64,000 nucleotides of DNA from Halegenticoccus soli (GCF_002844195.1 NZ_PEND01000006.1:294950-358949); one strand, 5' to 3'. Counted from the stretch's first letter, positions 34,833-44,367 are shown. Numbers and translations are program-made. The notes: a model not told the origin generated them from the sequence alone.

Positions 34833-35172
34833 GCGAAACGGACGAACACGGAACGGACGAAACCCGACCCGCGAGCGCGCCGAACGCGATCCGGCGGGGT
34901 CGACGGCGAGCGACGCGGAGGGGAGAGACGAGCGAACGATGAGGGACGTGACCCACACGCACCCCTACACGGGCGAGACGTTCGGCGCGGTGTTCCAGCG
35001 CGGGCCGGCGGTGGCGGACGGCGGGGAGTCCCCCGCACGGTCGCGGGGCGAGACGATGGAGGACGTGGATCACACCCCGCCGCACGGCGAGAGCGCGAAC
35101 CGCGTCTGGGCCCGCGGCGGTAACGAGGCCGAGGTGGCGGACGTACGGAGTCGGAGGACCGTAGATGAGTGA
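34825..35172 (+). CDS. Uncharacterised 115-aa protein with a duplicated motif, within the ilv-leu operon
   Basis: It overlaps ilvC at its start and leuC at its end, so it is fully embedded in the operon. The first 38 residues are low-complexity and polar. Two similar segments follow: residues 39-60 ([13 protein letters not shown] to VFQRG) and 78-99 ([13 protein letters not shown] to VWARG), sharing M-x-D-V-x-H-T-x-P and V-(F/W)-x-R-G. Each holds two His and could bind a metal. I recall small proteins at this place in other haloarchaea but no function. The start might be the internal ATG of repeat one. Confidence 0.6.
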   Translation: MTERNGRTRNGRNPTRERAERDPAGSTASDAEGRDERTMRDVTHTHPYTGETFGAVFQRGPAVADGGESPARSRGETMEDVDHTPPHGESANRVWARGGNEAEVADVRSRRTVDE

Positions 35173-36586
35173 GGGGACGCTGTACGACAAGGTGTGGGAG
35201 AACCACGCGGTCGCGGAGCTCCCCACGGGCCAGACCCAGCTGTTCGTCGGCCTCCACCTCATCCACGAGGTGACGAGCCCCCAAGCGTTCGGGATGCTGC
35301 GCGAGCGCGACCTGGACGTCGCCTACCCCGAGCTCACGCACGCGACCGTCGACCACATCGTCCCGACGGCGGACCAGTCGCGGCCGTACGGCGACGACGC
35401 CGCCGAGGAGATGATGGCCGAGCTGGAGGAGAACGTCCGCGAGGCGGGCATCCAGTTCTCCGATCCGAACAGCGGCGACCAGGGGATCGTCCACGTCATC
35501 GGGCCGGAGCAGGGACTCACCCAGCCCGGCAAGACCATCGTCTGCGGCGACAGCCACACCTCGACGCACGGCGCGTTCGGCGCGCTCGCGTTCGGGATCG
35601 GCACCTCGCAGATCCGCGACGTGCTCGCGACGGGCACCGTCGCGATGGAGAAGCAGAAGGTCCGGAGGATCGAGGTCACGGGCGAACTCGGCGACGGCGT
35701 CGAGGCGAAGGACGTGATCCTCGAGGTGATCCGGCGGCTCGGCACCGAGGGCGGCGTCGGCTACGTCTACGAGTACGCCGGCGAGGCGATCGAGAACCTC
35801 GACATGGAGGGCCGGATGTCCATCTGCAACATGTCGATCGAGGGCGGCGCCCGCGCGGGCTACGTCAACCCCGACGAGACCACCTACGAGTGGCTGCGGG
35901 AGACGGACGCCTTCCGCGACGACCCCGAGCGGTTCGAGGAGCTGAAGCCGTACTGGGAGTCCGTCCGCTCCGACGCGGACGCCGAGTACGACGACGTCGT
36001 CGTGATCGACGGCGACGAGCTCGAACCGGTCGTCACCTGGGGAACCACGCCCGGACAGGGCGTCGGCATCACCCAGCCGATTCCGTCCCCCGAGGACCTC
36101 CCCGCGGACAAGCGGGAGACGGCCCGGCGCGCGCAGGAGCACATGCGCGTCGAGCCCGGCGAGACGATGGAGGGCTACGAGATCGACGTGGCGTTCCTCG
36201 GCTCCTGTACGAACGCGCGGCTGCCCGACCTTCGCCGCGCGGCGCGGATCGTCGAGGGCCGGCGGGTCCACCCCGACGTGCGCGCGATGGTCGTCCCCGG
36301 CAGCCAGCGCGTCCAGCGGGCTGCCGAGGAGGAGGGGCTCGCCGACGTGTTCAGGGAGGCCGGCTTCGAGTGGCGCAACGCCGGCTGTTCGATGTGCCTC
36401 GGCATGAACGAGGACCAGCTGGAGGGCGACGAGGCCTGCGCGTCCTCCTCGAACCGGAACTTCATCGGCCGACAGGGGAGCAAGGACGGCCGGACGATCC
36501 TCATGAACCCCCGGATGGTCGCCGCGGCGGCGATCGAGGGCGAGGTGACCGACGTGCGCGACCTGAAGGAGGTGACGGTGGCGTGA
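35165..36586 (+). CDS. leuC: 3-isopropylmalate dehydratase large subunit
   Basis: A 473-residue aconitase-superfamily protein that with LeuD converts 2- to 3-isopropylmalate. The 4Fe-4S Cys ligands are seen in [29 protein letters not shown] and [14 protein letters not shown]. The substrate-binding segment [17 protein letters not shown] follows. The start overlaps the preceding small gene; the stop overlaps the leuD GTG (GTGGCGTGA), implying coupled synthesis of the two subunits. Confidence 0.95.
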   Translation: MSEGTLYDKVWENHAVAELPTGQTQLFVGLHLIHEVTSPQAFGMLRERDLDVAYPELTHATVDHIVPTADQSRPYGDDAAEEMMAELEENVREAGIQFSDPNSGDQGIVHVIGPEQGLTQPGKTIVCGDSHTSTHGAFGALAFGIGTSQIRDVLATGTVAMEKQKVRRIEVTGELGDGVEAKDVILEVIRRLGTEGGVGYVYEYAGEAIENLDMEGRMSICNMSIEGGARAGYVNPDETTYEWLRETDAFRDDPERFEELKPYWESVRSDADAEYDDVVVIDGDELEPVVTWGTTPGQGVGITQPIPSPEDLPADKRETARRAQEHMRVEPGETMEGYEIDVAFLGSCTNARLPDLRRAARIVEGRRVHPDVRAMVVPGSQRVQRAAEEEGLADVFREAGFEWRNAGCSMCLGMNEDQLEGDEACASSSNRNFIGRQGSKDGRTILMNPRMVAAAAIEGEVTDVRDLKEVTVA

Positions 36587-37248
36587 CGACCGAGGAGATC
36601 CCGGAGGTCGAGTCGGTGACCGGAACGGGCGTCCCCGTCAGGGGCAACGACATCGACACGGACCAGATCATCCCGGCGCGCTTCATGAAGGTCGTCACGT
36701 TCGACGGCCTCGGCGAGTTCGCCTTCTTCGACCAGCGGTTCGACAGCGCGACGCCCGCGGCGTCGCGTGACGGAGACGGCGGAGCCGTCGAAGCCCAGGA
36801 CGATCCCAAGGACCATCCGTTCAACGACGAGCGGTTCCGCGACGCCTCCGTCATGGTCGTCAACGCGAACTTCGGCTGCGGCTCCTCGCGCGAGCACGCC
36901 CCCCAGGCCCTGATGCGCTGGGGGATCGACGCGATCGTCGGCGAGTCGTTCGCCGAGATCTTCGCGGGCAACTGCCTCGCGCTCGGCATCCCGACCGTGA
37001 CGGCCGACACCGAGACGATCGAATCCCTCCAGGCGTGGGTCGACGAGAACCCCGACGGGGAGATCGAGGTCGACGTGGCGGCCGAGACGGTGACGTACGG
37101 CGGAACGACCGTCGAGGTCGCGGTCGACGACGCCCAGCGGAAGGCGCTCGTCGACGGCGTCTGGGACACCACGGCGCTGATGAAGTCGAACGCCGACGCG
37201 GTGCGCGCGACCGCGGAATCCCTGCCCTACGTGAGCCTCGATGACTGA
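36583..37248 (+). CDS. leuD: 3-isopropylmalate dehydratase small subunit
   Basis: A 221-residue swivel-domain subunit beginning with [19 protein letters not shown] and [15 protein letters not shown], which contacts the substrate carboxylate, are diagnostic. The last bases overlap the leuB start. Partner of LeuC encoded directly upstream. Confidence 0.95.
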   Translation: MTTEEIPEVESVTGTGVPVRGNDIDTDQIIPARFMKVVTFDGLGEFAFFDQRFDSATPAASRDGDGGAVEAQDDPKDHPFNDERFRDASVMVVNANFGCGSSREHAPQALMRWGIDAIVGESFAEIFAGNCLALGIPTVTADTETIESLQAWVDENPDGEIEVDVAAETVTYGGTTVEVAVDDAQRKALVDGVWDTTALMKSNADAVRATAESLPYVSLDD

Positions 37249-38263
37249 GGAGATCGTCGTCGTCCCGGGCGACGGCATCGGCCCCGAGGTCGTCCCGGCC
37301 GCGATCCGCGTGCTCGACGCGGTCGGCGACTTCGAGTTCGTCGAGGCCGACGCGGGCGACCGCGTGAAGGAGGAGACGGGCGAGGCGCTCCCGGCGGAGA
37401 CGTACGACCTCGCCGCGAGCGCGGACGCGACGCTGTTCGGCGCGGCCGGCGAGACCGCGGCTGACGTGATCCTCCCCCTCCGGCGGGCCGTCGACTCGTT
37501 CGTCAACGTCCGCCCCGCGAAGGCGTACCCCGGCGTCGACGCGCTCCGCCCCGAGACCGACCTCGTGTTCCTCCGCGAGAACACCGAGGGCGTCTACGCG
37601 GGTCACGAGGACCGCCTCACGGACGACGTGTCGACGCTCACCCGCGTCGTCACGGAGTCGGCCTCCCGGCGGCTCGCCGAGTACGCCTGCGAGTTCGTGC
37701 AGAGCCGCGACGAGGCGGCGTCAGCCGCCGCCGAGGAGACGACCGACGGCCGCGACGCGTTCACCGTCGCCCACAAGGCGAACGTGATGCGCGAGACGGA
37801 CGGGCGGTTCCGCGACGCCGTCCTGTCGGTCGCGGCTGAGCGGGGCGTCGAGGCGAACGAGGTCCTGATGGACGCGTTCGCGACGCGCGTCTGTCTCGAC
37901 CCGACGCAGTTCGGCGTCGTCGTCTGCCCGAACCTCGCGGGCGACGTGCTGTCCGACCTCGCCGCGGGGCTGGTCGGCGGACTCGGCCTGCTGCCGAGCG
38001 CGAACGTGGGGCCGGAGCGGGCGCTGTTCGAACCCGTCCACGGCACCGCCCCGGACATCGCGGGCGAGGGCGTCGCCAACCCCTCGGCGACGATCCTCTC
38101 GGCGGCGATGCTGCTCGACTACCTCGGCCGGAACGACGCGGCGGCGAGCGTCCGCGACGCGGTCGAGAGCGTCCTCGCCGACGGCCCGCGGACCCCCGAC
38201 CTCGGCGGCGACGCGACGACGACCGACGTGACCGAGGCGGTCGTCGACCGGCTCGACGGCTGA
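37241..38263 (+). CDS. leuB: 3-isopropylmalate dehydrogenase
   Basis: A 340-residue NAD-dependent decarboxylating dehydrogenase of the isocitrate dehydrogenase family. [16 protein letters not shown] opens the protein, [15 protein letters not shown] and [17 protein letters not shown] supply substrate and metal contacts, and [18 protein letters not shown] is the nucleotide-binding loop. It ends the leucine operon, followed by a 200-base gap before the fructose regulator gene. Confidence 0.95.
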   Translation: MTEEIVVVPGDGIGPEVVPAAIRVLDAVGDFEFVEADAGDRVKEETGEALPAETYDLAASADATLFGAAGETAADVILPLRRAVDSFVNVRPAKAYPGVDALRPETDLVFLRENTEGVYAGHEDRLTDDVSTLTRVVTESASRRLAEYACEFVQSRDEAASAAAEETTDGRDAFTVAHKANVMRETDGRFRDAVLSVAAERGVEANEVLMDAFATRVCLDPTQFGVVVCPNLAGDVLSDLAAGLVGGLGLLPSANVGPERALFEPVHGTAPDIAGEGVANPSATILSAAMLLDYLGRNDAAASVRDAVESVLADGPRTPDLGGDATTTDVTEAVVDRLDG

Positions 38264-38363
38264 TCGGTTCGATCGTTTTCGTTTCCGCACGCTCCCGACG
38301 CTTCCCGCAGATAGCGACAGCGCCCTTCGGCCGGCGGTCCTTCGCGCCGCTCGTTTCGCCCGA

Positions 38364-38378
38364 CATAATATTCTATAC
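38364..38378 (+). promoter_or_regulatory. AT-rich promoter of the glpR-pfkB operon
   Basis: CATAATATTCTATAC (38364-38378) is the only AT-rich box in the 200-base gap. A transcript starting about 27 bases on would begin at the 38387 motif and carry a leader of about 65 bases before the ATG at 38464. Confidence 0.5.
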
Positions 38379-38386
38379 GACATCGT

Positions 38387-38398
38387 CAGAAACAATCG
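38387..38398 (+). promoter_or_regulatory. Candidate GlpR operator, copy 1
   Basis: CAGAAACAATCG matches two sites before ptfC (40209 and 40247) at all but one base. It lies at the predicted transcript start of the glpR operon, where a bound repressor would autoregulate. Confidence 0.5.
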
Positions 38399-38463
38399 AG
38401 AACGCAACACGAACAGTTAACACGGTCGGGAAAACAATCAAAGGCGAGATCGGATCGAGAACC

Positions 38464-39228
38464 ATGCTACCCGCAGAGCGAAAACGGAAGATCGTCGAAC
38501 TCGTGTCGGAGGCCGACGGGCGATCGGTCGAGGGACTCGCGGACGAACTGGGTTTCTCGAAGGCGACGATCCGGCGCGACCTCCGCAGTCTGGCCGACGA
38601 CGGCCTGATCGAGCGGTCCCACGGCGGCGCGGTGCCGACGACGACGGTCGGGCGCGAGCAGACGTACGGACAGCGGGAGGTGCAGAACCTGGAGGGGAAG
38701 CGCGCCATCGGCGCGCGGGCGGTCGAGGAGATCCGCGAGGGCGAGGTGGTGTTCTTCGACGCCGGGACGACGACGATGCAGGTGGCCAAGCAGGCCCCGC
38801 GGGACGGCTCGCTGCTCGCGGTCACGAACGCCCCGCGGCTGGCGGTCGAACTCGGCGAGGAGGACACCGAGGTGATGCTCACCGGCGGGACGCTGCGCCG
38901 CCGAACCCGCGCGCTCGTCGGCCCCACCGCCGAGAGCTTCATGGAGCGGATGAACTTCGATCTGCTCTTTCTCGGCACGAACGCGATCGACCTGGAGGAG
39001 GGGCTGACGACGCCGAACGAGGACGAGGCCCGGATGAAGCAGCTGATGGTCGAAAAGTCGGAGCGGGTCGTCCTCGTCGCCGACGCGAGCAAGATCGACG
39101 AGCGGAGCTTCGTCAAGTTCGCCGACCTGACGGACGTCGACGTGTTCGTCACCGACCGCGAGCTCCCGCCCGCCGTCCGCGAGGGGTTCGAGGCGGCGGG
39201 AACGGAGGTCGTGGGGGTGTCCGCGTGA
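38464..39228 (+). CDS. glpR: DeoR/GlpR family transcriptional repressor
   Basis: A 254-residue DeoR-family protein. The N-terminal HTH (LPAERKRKIVELVSEADGRS, then FSKATIRRDLRSLADDGLI) is followed by a sugar-phosphate-binding domain (VFFDAGTTTMQVAKQAP, LLFLGTNAIDLEEGLTTPNE). In Haloferax a protein of this type represses fructose and glycerol genes. Its ATGA-type overlap with pfkB (stop 39228, start 39225) and the neighbouring PTS genes support the same role: repression lifted by fructose 1-phosphate or a related metabolite. Confidence 0.88.
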   Translation: MLPAERKRKIVELVSEADGRSVEGLADELGFSKATIRRDLRSLADDGLIERSHGGAVPTTTVGREQTYGQREVQNLEGKRAIGARAVEEIREGEVVFFDAGTTTMQVAKQAPRDGSLLAVTNAPRLAVELGEEDTEVMLTGGTLRRRTRALVGPTAESFMERMNFDLLFLGTNAIDLEEGLTTPNEDEARMKQLMVEKSERVVLVADASKIDERSFVKFADLTDVDVFVTDRELPPAVREGFEAAGTEVVGVSA

Positions 39229-40133
39229 TCCTCACGGTCACGCCGAACCCGGCGCTCGACCACACGCTCCGGCTCGACGAGCCGCTTCGATCGGGCGTCG
39301 TCCACCGGACCGACGCGGCGCAGTTCGACGCCGGCGGCAAGGGGATCAACGTCTCGCAGTACCTGCGCGCGCTCGGCGAGTCGACCCTCGCGACGGGCTT
39401 TCTGGGGAACCCGTTCGGAAGCGTCCTCCGCCGGCAACTCGCGGCCGACGGCGTCGCCGCCGACTTCGTCGACATCGACGACGGGACGCGCCTCAACACC
39501 ACCGTGCTGACGCCGGACGGCGAGTACAAGATCAACCACGACGGGCCGACCGTCGGCGAGGGGGCGACCGAGTCGCTGCTCGAAACGATCCGACGGCACG
39601 ACCCCGACACGGTCGTCGTCGCTGGGAGCCTCCCGCCGGGGGTCGACGCGGACGCCGTCGACCGGATCGCGGCGGCCGACTCCTGGGAGGTCGCCGTCGA
39701 CGTCGGCGGCGACGTGCTCCGATCGCTCTCGGGGGAGTACGCCCTGTGTAAGCCGAACCGGGAGGAGCTCGCGGCGGCGACCGGCGAGCGGCTCGACGCC
39801 GTCGAGGACTGCGCGGCGGCGGCCGAGGCGCTGCGGGCGCGGGGGTTCGATCGGGTGGTCGCCTCGCTGGGCGCCGACGGCGCGGTGATGGCGACGGCGG
39901 ACGGCACCCTCTACGCGCCGGCGCTTGAGACGGACGTCGTGGACACCGTCGGCGCGGGCGACGCGCTCCTCTCGGGGGTGCTCGCCGCGCTCGCGCGGGG
40001 GGAATCGGACGCCGTCGCGCTCGGGTACGGCGTCGCGGTCGCCGCCCGCGTCACCGCCGTCGCCGGAACGACCCTCCCCGGGTTCGGCGACGTGTCCGCC
40101 GCCGCCGAATCCGTGACCGTTTCTGAGTACTGA
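39225..40133 (+). CDS. pfkB: 1-phosphofructokinase (PfkB family)
   Basis: A 302-residue ribokinase-fold kinase that phosphorylates fructose 1-phosphate, the PTS product, to fructose 1,6-bisphosphate. TVTPNPALDHTLRLDEPL and FDAGGKGINVSQYLRALGE are typical of 1-phosphofructokinases; DTVGAGDALLSGVLAAL carries the catalytic Asp and anion hole. The start is GTG, overlapping the glpR stop. Confidence 0.92.
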   Translation: MILTVTPNPALDHTLRLDEPLRSGVVHRTDAAQFDAGGKGINVSQYLRALGESTLATGFLGNPFGSVLRRQLAADGVAADFVDIDDGTRLNTTVLTPDGEYKINHDGPTVGEGATESLLETIRRHDPDTVVVAGSLPPGVDADAVDRIAAADSWEVAVDVGGDVLRSLSGEYALCKPNREELAAATGERLDAVEDCAAAAEALRARGFDRVVASLGADGAVMATADGTLYAPALETDVVDTVGAGDALLSGVLAALARGESDAVALGYGVAVAARVTAVAGTTLPGFGDVSAAAESVTVSEY

Positions 40134-40208
40134 ACCGTCACCTTCGGCGCTTCCGCACGGGTTTGATCATCCGATTCCCGGTATCCGAATAATGTGGAAA
40201 GTATCGAT

Positions 40209-40220
40209 CAGAAACGATCG
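40209..40220 (+). promoter_or_regulatory. Candidate GlpR operator, copy 2
   Basis: CAGAAACGATCG sits just upstream of the ptfC TATA region and forms part of the inverted repeat CGATC-6-GATCG (40205-40220). Same 12-base motif as copies 1 and 3. Confidence 0.5.
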
Positions 40221-40227
40221 CATTCGG

Positions 40228-40237
40228 AAAATCTTTT
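40228..40237 (+). promoter_or_regulatory. TATA-like element of the ptf operon
   Basis: AAAATCTTTT is about 40 bases before the ATG at 40272, predicting a transcript start near 40258 and a short leader. It lies between operator copies 2 and 3. Confidence 0.4.
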
Positions 40238-40246
40238 GCACACGTG

Positions 40247-40258
40247 CAGAAACTATCG
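40247..40258 (+). promoter_or_regulatory. Candidate GlpR operator, copy 3
   Basis: CAGAAACTATCG overlaps the predicted ptfC transcript start; a repressor on copies 2 and 3 would bracket the TATA box. A separate palindrome TGCAC-AC-GTGCA (40237-40248) overlaps its first bases. Confidence 0.5.
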
Positions 40259-40271
40259 TGAAGATACTGGC

Positions 40272-41426
40272 ATGACGTCGAGAGACAGGGCGGAAGGCGC
40301 GCTGCGGGCGCACGTCACCTCCGTCAAAGAGGACCTGATGACAGGCGTATCGTTCATGATCCCGTTCGTGACGATCGGCGGGATCCTCCTCGCGCTCGGG
40401 TTCGGCCTCGCCAACCTCGGGTTCTTCCCGGGGGACACGGAGACGGTGTTCGACCAGACCGGGTCGATCCCGTGGTACCTCGCCGAGATCGGCGTGCTCG
40501 GGTTGACGATCATGGTCCCCATCCTCGGGGGGTACGTCGCGTACGCGATCGCGGACAGACCCGGGCTCGCGCCGGGGTTCATCCTGTCGTACACGATCCA
40601 GCAGGGGAACCTCATCGACGCGGCCGGCGCCGCTGTCGGATTCAGCGCCGGCGGCGCGACCGCCGGGTTCCTCGGCGCGATCGTCGCCGGCCTCCTGGCC
40701 GGGTACGTCGCCCGCTGGCTGAAGAACCTGGACGTGCCGGGAGTCATAGAGCCGATGATGCCGGTGTTGATCATTCCCGTCGTCACGACGCTCCTCCTCG
40801 CGCCCGTCATGCTGTTCGTGCTCGGCGTCCCGATCGCCGTCGCGAACCAGGCGCTGACCGACTTCCTCCGCTCGATGCAGGGGCAGAGCGCGCTCCTCGT
40901 CGGCGTGATCCTCGGGGCGATGATGGCCTTCGACATGGGCGGTCCGGTGAACAAGGTCGCCTACGTGTTCGCGGTCGGACTGCTCAGCGCCGACCCGCAG
41001 CCGATCACGCAGCCGATGGCCGCCGTGATGATCGCGGGGATGGTCCCGCCGATCGGACTGGCGCTCTCGAACTTCGTCGCCCCGCAGAAGTACGCCGCGG
41101 AGCTGTACGAGAACGCGAAGAGCGCGGTACCGCTCGGCCTGTCGTTCATCACCGAGGGCGCGATCCCCTACGCCGCGGCCGATCCCGTCCGGATCATCCC
41201 GAGCGCCATGGCCGGGAGCGCGGTCGGAGCCGCCGCCTCGATGGTGCTCGGGGTCACCATGCCCGCGCCGCACGGCGGCATCTTCGTGTTCTTCCTGTCG
41301 AACCGGCCGCTCCTGTTCCTCGGCTGTATCCTCCTCGGTTCGATCGTCACCGCCGCGGTCGCCACGGCGATCAAGCCCGACTACGAGGAGACGATCGACA
41401 GCGCGAGCGCACAGTCCACCGATTAG
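40272..41426 (+). CDS. ptfC: PTS fructose transporter, EIIC component
   Basis: A 384-residue membrane permease for fructose. It has the fructose EIIC features: FMIPFVTIGGILLALGFG, GGYVAYAIADRPGLAPGF, GAMMAFDMGGPVNKVAY, FITEGAIPYAAADP, and MPAPHGGIFVF. It imports fructose while EIIB phosphorylates it. No EIIA or EIIB domain is fused; they are separate genes downstream. A longer frame from 40194 would overlap the promoter, so the ATG at 40272 is used. Confidence 0.93.
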   Translation: MTSRDRAEGALRAHVTSVKEDLMTGVSFMIPFVTIGGILLALGFGLANLGFFPGDTETVFDQTGSIPWYLAEIGVLGLTIMVPILGGYVAYAIADRPGLAPGFILSYTIQQGNLIDAAGAAVGFSAGGATAGFLGAIVAGLLAGYVARWLKNLDVPGVIEPMMPVLIIPVVTTLLLAPVMLFVLGVPIAVANQALTDFLRSMQGQSALLVGVILGAMMAFDMGGPVNKVAYVFAVGLLSADPQPITQPMAAVMIAGMVPPIGLALSNFVAPQKYAAELYENAKSAVPLGLSFITEGAIPYAAADPVRIIPSAMAGSAVGAAASMVLGVTMPAPHGGIFVFFLSNRPLLFLGCILLGSIVTAAVATAIKPDYEETIDSASAQSTD

Positions 41427-41463
41427 CCGCACCATTCACGGTGCAGGACCCCCACCACAAGCC

Positions 41464-41925
41464 ATGGAGCACGACATCGACACGCTGATGCCGGAAGCGT
41501 TGATCTCGCTCGACGAGCCGCCCGCGGAGAAGGAAGCCTGTATCGAGCACCTGCTCGACCTCGCGGTCGACGCCGGGCGCGTCGAGGACCGCGAAGCCGC
41601 GCTCTCCGCGCTCCTCGAACGCGAAGAACAGACGACGACCGGCGTCGGCATGGGGATCGGCATCCCCCACGCGAAGACCGACGCCGTGATGCGCCCGTCG
41701 GTGTCGTTCGCCCGGTCCTCGGCGGGCGTCGACTTCGGCGCGATGGACGACGAACCGGCGACGCTCCTCTTCATGATCCTCGTCCCCGAGGAGGGCGCGG
41801 ACGAACACCTGGAGATACTGAGCTCGCTCTCGCGGACGCTCGTCCACGACGAGGTCCGCGGGCGGCTCCGCGAGGCGGAGACCGAGGCGGAGGTACAGCG
41901 CGCGCTCGCGGAGGCGATGAACTGA
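41464..41925 (+). CDS. ptfA: PTS fructose EIIA component
   Basis: A 153-residue EIIA domain that accepts phosphate from HPr on a His in GIGIPHAKTDAVMRPSV near residue 75 and passes it to EIIB. Fold markers LLEREEQTTTGVGMG and LLFMILVPEEG follow. The stop overlaps the start of the HPr gene (TGATGG, one base). Confidence 0.93.
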   Translation: MEHDIDTLMPEALISLDEPPAEKEACIEHLLDLAVDAGRVEDREAALSALLEREEQTTTGVGMGIGIPHAKTDAVMRPSVSFARSSAGVDFGAMDDEPATLLFMILVPEEGADEHLEILSSLSRTLVHDEVRGRLREAETEAEVQRALAEAMN

Positions 41926-42203
41926 TGGAGCGCGTCGTCACGGTCGTTCCGGAGGCGGGGCTGCACGCCCGGCCCGCCGCGAAGTTCGTCGAGACGGTCC
42001 AGGAGTACGAAAGCGACGTGAGCATCGCCCGCGTCGACAACGAGGGCGACCGCGTCGCCGCCGGGAGCATGATCGCGGTCACGAGCCTCGGCGTGCGGTG
42101 CGGCGAGGACGTGCGGATAATCGCCGAGGGCGAGGACGCCGAGGCCGCGCTCGACGCGCTGGAGGGAGTATTGACGACGCCGGAGGACGAACTCGACTCA
42201 TGA
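41925..42203 (+). CDS. ptfH: PTS phosphocarrier protein HPr
   Basis: A 92-residue HPr with the active site EAGLHARPAAKFVETV (phospho-His14). It carries phosphate from enzyme I to EIIA. The Ser46-kinase region (GSMIAVTSLGVRCGE) is partly kept. Coupled by overlap to genes on both sides. Confidence 0.94.
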   Translation: MERVVTVVPEAGLHARPAAKFVETVQEYESDVSIARVDNEGDRVAAGSMIAVTSLGVRCGEDVRIIAEGEDAEAALDALEGVLTTPEDELDS

Positions 42204-43900
42204 GCGAGCGAACCCTTTCCGGAACGGGCGTCACCCCGCGCGCCGGCGTCGGCACCGTCGTCTGGTACCGCCCCGAGGCCGACCTCGAACTCCCCGAGCC
42301 GCCGGCCGAGGGCGTCGACGCGGCGGCCGAGCGCGAGCGCTTCGAGGCCGCCCGCGAGGAGGCCCGCGCCGAACTGGAGCGCGAGCGAGACCGGACCGCG
42401 GAGCGCGTCGGCGAGGAGGAGGCGGCGGTCTTCGACGCGCACGTCCAGTTCCTCGGCGATCCGCAGATCGAAGAGGGCGTGCTGGCGGAGATCGACGGGG
42501 GACTGCCCGCAGAACACGCCGTCCGGCGCGCCTTCGCCGGCCCCATCGAGCAGTTCGAGGGGATGGAGGGGCGGATGGCCGAGCGCGCCGACGACCTCCG
42601 GGACGTGCGCGACCGGCTCGTCCGCGTCCTCGTCGGCGGCGAGCGCGTGAACCTCGCCGAACTCCCCGAGGGGTCCGTCGTCCTCGCCGAGCGGCTCACG
42701 CCGAGCGACACCGCGCAGCTCGATCCCGACCGCGTCGCCGGCTTCGCCACCGTCACCGGGGGGCGCACCTCCCACGCGGCCATCTTCGCGCGGTCGCTCG
42801 CGCTCCCCGCCGTCGTCGGCGTCGGCGGAGACCTCGAATCGATCGCGGAGGGCGCGACGGTCGTGATCGACGGCGACGCGGGCGAGGTCGCCGTCGACCC
42901 GAGCGAGGAGCGCCGCGAGGCGGCGGCGGGTGGCGAGGAGGTCGAGATCCGCCACGAGCCGGTGTCGACGGCCGACGGCGCGCCCGTCGAGGTGGCCGCG
43001 AACGTCGGCCGACCCGCGGAGCTGGAGCCGGCGGTCGCCCGCGGGGCCGACGGGATCGGCCTCTTCCGCACCGAGTTCCTCTTTCTCGACCGCGAGTCGC
43101 CGCCCGCGGAGGACGAGCAGTACGAGGCGTACGCCGAGGCGCTGTCGGCGTTCCCGGCGGGCCGGGTCGTCGTCCGAACCCTCGACGTCGGCGGCGACAA
43201 GCCCGTTCCGTACCTCGACCTGCCGGAGAGCGAGAACCCGTTCCTGGGGGAGCGGGGCATCCGGCGGTCGCTCGGACCCGACGCGGAGCTGTTCGAGACG
43301 CAGCTCCGCGCGCTCCTGCGGGCCGCGGGGAGCGAACACGGCGACGGGCTGGCGGTCATGCTGCCGCTCGTCGCGACGATCGAGGAGGTCGAGGCGGCGC
43401 TCGACGCGCTCGACGCCGTCGCCGCCGACCTCGACGACGCGGGCGCGGAGTACGCCCGCCCGGAGTTCGGGGTGATGATCGAGACGCCGGCGGCGGCGTT
43501 CATGGCGCCCGAACTGGTCGAGCGCGTCGACTTCCTCAGCGTCGGCACGAACGACCTCGCGCAGTACGTGATGGCGGCCGACCGGGGCGACGAGCGCGTC
43601 GCCGACCTGCACGATCCGCTGCACCCGGCGGTGCTCAGGGCCGTCGCCCGCACGGTCGACGCGGCCGAGGGAGAGGAGTGCTGGGTCGGGATGTGCGGCG
43701 AGATGGCGGGCGACCCCGACCTGACGGAGCTGCTCGTCGGGCTCGGGCTCGACGAGCTGAGCATGAGCGCCGTGACGATCCCCGACGTGAAGGCCAACGT
43801 CGAAGCGACCGACCGCGAGGAGGCCGCGGCGCTCGCCGAGCGCGCGCTGGCCGCCAGTACCAAGCGCGAAGTGAACCAACTGATACGGAGAGACAGATGA
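42200..43900 (+). CDS. ptfI: PTS enzyme I (phosphoenolpyruvate-protein phosphotransferase)
   Basis: A 566-residue enzyme I that takes phosphate from phosphoenolpyruvate. The phospho-His is in TGGRTSHAAIFARSLALP near residue 190. The PEP-binding barrel has GIGLFRTEFLFLDRES, VRTLDVGGDKPVPYL, GVMIETPAAAFMAPEL, FLSVGTNDLAQYVMAADR and the catalytic Cys in WVGMCGEMAGDP. Overlaps HPr and EIIB genes by four bases each. Confidence 0.95.
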   Translation: MSERTLSGTGVTPRAGVGTVVWYRPEADLELPEPPAEGVDAAAERERFEAAREEARAELERERDRTAERVGEEEAAVFDAHVQFLGDPQIEEGVLAEIDGGLPAEHAVRRAFAGPIEQFEGMEGRMAERADDLRDVRDRLVRVLVGGERVNLAELPEGSVVLAERLTPSDTAQLDPDRVAGFATVTGGRTSHAAIFARSLALPAVVGVGGDLESIAEGATVVIDGDAGEVAVDPSEERREAAAGGEEVEIRHEPVSTADGAPVEVAANVGRPAELEPAVARGADGIGLFRTEFLFLDRESPPAEDEQYEAYAEALSAFPAGRVVVRTLDVGGDKPVPYLDLPESENPFLGERGIRRSLGPDAELFETQLRALLRAAGSEHGDGLAVMLPLVATIEEVEAALDALDAVAADLDDAGAEYARPEFGVMIETPAAAFMAPELVERVDFLSVGTNDLAQYVMAADRGDERVADLHDPLHPAVLRAVARTVDAAEGEECWVGMCGEMAGDPDLTELLVGLGLDELSMSAVTIPDVKANVEATDREEAAALAERALAASTKREVNQLIRRDR

Positions 43901-44367
43901 AGTTCGTCGCAGTCACGTCATGTCCGACCGGTATCGCACACAGCCAGATGGGCGCGGAGAACCTGCGCACCACCGCCGAGGAGCTCGGTCACGAGATCCG
44001 CGTCGAGGTCCAGGGCGCGATGGGCGCCCAGGACGAGCTCACCCCCGACGAGATCGCGGAGGCCGACGCGGTCGTCATCGCGGCCGACACGTCGGTCTCG
44101 CGCGACCGCTTCTCGGAGAAACCCGTCGTGAAGGGGACGATCAAGGACGCCGTCAACGACGCCGAGGGCCTGCTCGAACGGGCCGAGGAGCTCGCGTCCG
44201 AGGGGCGGACGGGGACCGTCGAAGCCGACACCGCGGCCGAAGACGGCGACGCCGCGGAGACGGCCTCCGAGGAGACCGACGACTCGGGGACCGCCCCGGA
44301 CGAAAAGCGCGTGGGCGGCGACCCCTCGAAGGGGCTGTTCGCCCGCCTGAAGCGGCTGTTCTCGTAA
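43897..44367 (+). CDS. ptfB: PTS fructose EIIB component
   Basis: A 156-residue protein with a fructose EIIB domain (FVAVTSCPTGIAHSQMGAEN, phospho-Cys9) that phosphorylates fructose at C1 during transport. After residue 100 comes a long acidic linker and a basic amphipathic tail (KGLFARLKRLFS) that may attach it to the membrane near PtfC. It ends the ptf operon. Confidence 0.92.
   Translation: MKFVAVTSCPTGIAHSQMGAENLRTTAEELGHEIRVEVQGAMGAQDELTPDEIAEADAVVIAADTSVSRDRFSEKPVVKGTIKDAVNDAEGLLERAEELASEGRTGTVEADTAAEDGDAAETASEETDDSGTAPDEKRVGGDPSKGLFARLKRLFS

Noticed and set aside
34700..36271. 523-codon minus-strand frame
   Set aside because: Antisense of leuC and its neighbour; low-complexity translation.
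41771..43879. 702-codon minus-strand frame
   Set aside because: Antisense of HPr and enzyme I genes, which have complete active sites.
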